A DNA stretch of 64,000 bases. Origin: Pseudanabaena sp. FACHB-2040. Its GTDB lineage: Bacteria > Cyanobacteriota > Cyanobacteriia > Phormidesmidales > Phormidesmidaceae. The stretch is from the NCBI RefSeq assembly GCF_014696715.1, contig NZ_JACJQO010000001.1:310001-374000 (forward strand), written 5' to 3'. The notes below the pieces were generated by a model that had not been told where the DNA came from, made no database searches, and saw only the letters and a program-made list of their open reading frames with translations. Made by a program: the position numbers and the translations under genes. Positions 62,142-64,000 of the stretch are shown one piece after another. Position 1 is the first letter of the stretch; each line of letters opens with the position of its first letter.

Positions 62142-62172
62142 ACAGGTACCTCCTCAGAATTGCTTTTGAATC

Positions 62173-62199
62173 GGACAAACTTAGTTGTTCTGTTTGTCC
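62173..62199. promoter_or_regulatory. Inverted repeat GGACAAAC-N11-GTTTGTCC
   Basis: Perfect 8-bp half-sites in the region between the divergent pirin and PadR genes, 30 bases before the pirin start. Candidate operator. Confidence 0.5.
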
Positions 62200-62201
62200 T
62201 A

Positions 62202-62219
62202 TATATGATTAGTCATATA
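62202..62219. promoter_or_regulatory. Inverted repeat TATATGA-N4-TCATATA (PadR-like)
   Basis: Perfect 7-bp half-sites with a 4-base spacer, resembling the AT-rich ATGT/ACAT-type boxes bound by PadR regulators. It lies directly beside the first repeat and could block both promoters. Confidence 0.5.
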
Positions 62220-62284
62220 GTAGCATGGGAGTATATAAGCCTTAGGAGTAGGGCTTGTTCGCCCATTCGTTCGGTAAACCGCCT

Positions 62285-62869
62285 ATGTCCCTTGCCCACG
62301 TTATCCTCGGCCTACTTCAGCAGCAGGAGAGGACTGGCTACGACCTCAAAACGGAGTGCTTCAATCAGTGCGTTGCCCACCTGTGGCCAGCCGACCAGGC
62401 CCAGATCTACCGCACCCTCGACAAGCTAGAAAAGCAGGACTGGATTACCTGCACCGTCGAAATTCAGCAAGACCGTCCCAATCGCAAGATCTACTGCATC
62501 ACGGAGACAGGTGTTGCAGAACTAACCCGCTGGCTGCAAACCCATCAGCCCCCCCCGATTGTGCGAGAGCCTCTGCTGGCGCAGCTGCACTTTGCAGCCC
62601 AACTGCCAAATGCCGCCATTCTGCATCTGCTAGAGCAAGAACTGGCAGCACGGCGCGAAAAGCTGGCTGAGTGTGAGGCGCTGCAAAACAATTTTTCCTC
62701 AGACACCGATCCCGCTCTGCCCAGCGATGACTCGGTAGCCAGCCGCGAGCAAAAGCTGCGTCAACGGGTACTGGAGCTAATGATTCAAAGGGAGCAAACT
62801 AATCTGAACTGGCTGCAAAACACGATTGACACCATCGCCAACCCAGGCAACTCCTCAATTCCTAGTTAG
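62285..62869 (+). CDS. PadR-family transcriptional regulator
   Basis: 194 residues from ATG 62285. The winged-helix PadR domain is clear: AHVILGLLQQQERTGYDLKT, then DQAQIYRTLDKLEKQDWITC and TVEIQQDRPNRKIYCITETG. The C-terminal part (about residues 110-194) is the usual helical dimerisation/effector domain. PadR proteins repress detoxification genes and release them on binding phenolics or drugs. Regulation of pirin is inferred from divergence and the palindromes. The Tat-exported aldo/keto reductase follows 60 bases downstream. Confidence 0.92.
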   Translation: MSLAHVILGLLQQQERTGYDLKTECFNQCVAHLWPADQAQIYRTLDKLEKQDWITCTVEIQQDRPNRKIYCITETGVAELTRWLQTHQPPPIVREPLLAQLHFAAQLPNAAILHLLEQELAARREKLAECEALQNNFSSDTDPALPSDDSVASREQKLRQRVLELMIQREQTNLNWLQNTIDTIANPGNSSIPS

Positions 62870-62929
62870 GATGTGAGCATTGTTAAACTGCTGTCTCTTT
62901 GCCTCTTTTGCAAATTTTGGAGGCTGACT

Positions 62930-63958
62930 GTGACCCATCGCAACACCCGACGCAACTTTCTGCTCACTGGTCTAACGGTTGCGAGCGGCATCATTGGCAC
63001 TGCTGCTTGCCGGAATACTTCCCCAACTTCCCCAACGGCTTCATCTGAAGCTGTCCCTGTCGCACAAATCCCGACCCCGGTGTCGCCGCCTGCTGCTGCG
63101 ACAATCGCCGAAATGCCCATGCGAACTCTGGGCCGCACTAGCGTTTCTTTGCCTCTGCTCGGTCTAGGTGGATCTGCTTCTCCTCTGTCGCGCCCGCAGG
63201 AGGAAGCGCAGGCCATAGATATCATCCACCGCGCCCTGGAACTAGGGATTCGCTATTTTGATACGGCCTCTAACTACGGCCCCAGTGAAACATTCTTGGG
63301 CAAAGTGCTGCCCATCCATCGCTCTGAAGTATTTATCGCCACTAAGACCAGCCAGCGCAGCCGCGACGAAGCCTGGCGCGAACTAGAGCAGTCTCTTCAG
63401 CGGCTGCAGACTAGCCGCATTGATCTCTGGCAGTTTCATGCCCTCACCTACGACTGGGATGTAGAGTCTCTTCTAGACACGCAAAGGGGCGCAATCAAAG
63501 CGGCTGAGGAAGCCAAGGAGCAGGGGCTGATTCGGCATATCGGCGTGACTGGGCACCACAACCCCGACATTATTGTCAAAGCCATTCAGCAATACCCCTT
63601 CGACACGGCCCTAGTGCCGATCAACGCTGCCGACAAGCACACGCGTAAATCCTTCATCAACACCGTTTTGCCTGTGGCCCAACAGCAAAATGTTGGCGTC
63701 ATTGCTATGAAGGTACCAGCCTATGGTCGCCTGTTTAAGCCGGGTGTGCTCAAGGGTATGGGCGAGGCCATGGACTATGCGCTGTCTCAAACGGGTGTGC
63801 ATACCTGCGTCATTGCTGCCGATACCCTAGAGCAGCTAGAGGAAAATGTGACGGTGGCGCGACAGTTTGAGCCGCTGTCCACCGAGGCCATGACTGACAT
63901 GGAACAGCGCACCGCTGCGGTGTGGCAGGAGAATAGCTTCTTCCGCAACTGGACGTAG
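62930..63958 (+). CDS. Tat-exported aldo/keto reductase
   Basis: 342 residues from GTG 62930, chosen because GGAGG lies 6 bases before it and because it opens a twin-arginine signal (NTRRNFLLTG, then a hydrophobic stretch and TAAC). The Pro/Thr-rich linker to about residue 60 leads to an AKR barrel: GRTSVSLPLLGLGG, catalytic Asp and Tyr in RYFDTASNYGPSE, Lys in FIATKTSQRS and His in WQFHAL. Unlike the reductase at 9319 it has no C-terminal extra domain. It is probably exported folded with its cofactor, and may belong to the PadR response. Substrate unknown. Confidence 0.9.
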   Translation: MTHRNTRRNFLLTGLTVASGIIGTAACRNTSPTSPTASSEAVPVAQIPTPVSPPAAATIAEMPMRTLGRTSVSLPLLGLGGSASPLSRPQEEAQAIDIIHRALELGIRYFDTASNYGPSETFLGKVLPIHRSEVFIATKTSQRSRDEAWRELEQSLQRLQTSRIDLWQFHALTYDWDVESLLDTQRGAIKAAEEAKEQGLIRHIGVTGHHNPDIIVKAIQQYPFDTALVPINAADKHTRKSFINTVLPVAQQQNVGVIAMKVPAYGRLFKPGVLKGMGEAMDYALSQTGVHTCVIAADTLEQLEENVTVARQFEPLSTEAMTDMEQRTAAVWQENSFFRNWT

Positions 63959-64000
63959 GGGGCTGTCTGGTTTGGGGTTGTTTCGAGGGGTGTTGGGTCG

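Noticed and set aside
57415-64000. Apparent absence of HIP1 (GCGATCGC) over the last 6.6 kb, possible sign of transfer
   Set aside because: Another stretch (about 15.95-21.25 kb) of clearly native genes is also free of it, so this is weak evidence.

Overview
The window reads as ordinary chromosomal sequence of a cyanobacterium. The palindrome GCGATCGC (HIP1, the hallmark repeat of many cyanobacterial genomes) occurs more than forty times by eye, in genes and between them. Many products belong to cyanobacterium-typical families: DUF2808, DUF1816, DUF3493, FdC2-type ferredoxin, an NnrU/Z-ISO-type carotenoid isomerase, a DUF92 (VTE6-type) kinase, cyanobacterial-style Ser/Thr kinase and ABC1 kinase. 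Nothing here fixes the genus; a Leptolyngbya-like filamentous form is only a guess. No CRISPR array, rRNA, intact insertion sequence or prophage is visible.

Layout. 0-9 kb: end of a nucleotidyltransferase-like gene, signal peptidase I, envelope/secreted proteins, a urease alpha subunit without its partner subunits, a DEDDh exonuclease, then a small HTH gene with two decayed tandem copies. 9-19 kb: aldo/keto reductase, rpiA, an alpha/beta hydrolase, then a long leftward run of Ser/Thr kinase, sensor kinase, 7Fe-type ferredoxin, hisZ, J-domain/TPR protein, inositol monophosphatase and FdC2-type ferredoxin. 19-30 kb: tRNA-Ser, a Rof-family protein, a coiled-coil/EamA transporter fusion, a PAS sensor kinase, ABC1 kinase, a DegT-type aminotransferase, fetB, a DUF120-like protein, ribD and a thioredoxin. 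30-36 kb: lipid-pathway membrane enzymes, an anti-sigma-type kinase, tRNA-Thr, a divergent HTH/small-protein pair with two matched operators, a Uma2 protein and moaA. 36-56 kb: glgX, msrB, a leftward carA/STAS/Mini-III/rRNA methylase/DUF1816 run, a retropepsin-like lipoprotein, a 1274-residue GGDEF-EAL protein, an M15 peptidase and uvrA. 56-64 kb: a leftward four-gene unit (P-loop ATPase, pseudo-ATPase/TPR protein, small acidic protein, HNH nuclease), then pirin and its partner divergent from a PadR regulator, and a Tat-exported aldo/keto reductase.

Most of the window is housekeeping (flavin, histidine, pyrimidine, molybdopterin, glycogen, DNA repair and RNA processing) with signalling genes between. 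The best candidate for an undescribed system is the four-gene ATPase/TPR/small protein/HNH unit at 56.4-60.7 kb. It has nuclease, sensor-repeat and ATPase parts with near-zero spacing, as in STAND-type defence modules, but its function is inferred. Other points worth following are a likely CTP-dependent riboflavin-kinase relative coupled to fetB and next to ribD, a Rof homologue in a lineage generally thought to lack Rho, a possible AUA start codon on a STAS gene, a Shine-Dalgarno-sequestering hairpin, and a 21-bp-periodic degenerate repeat array.
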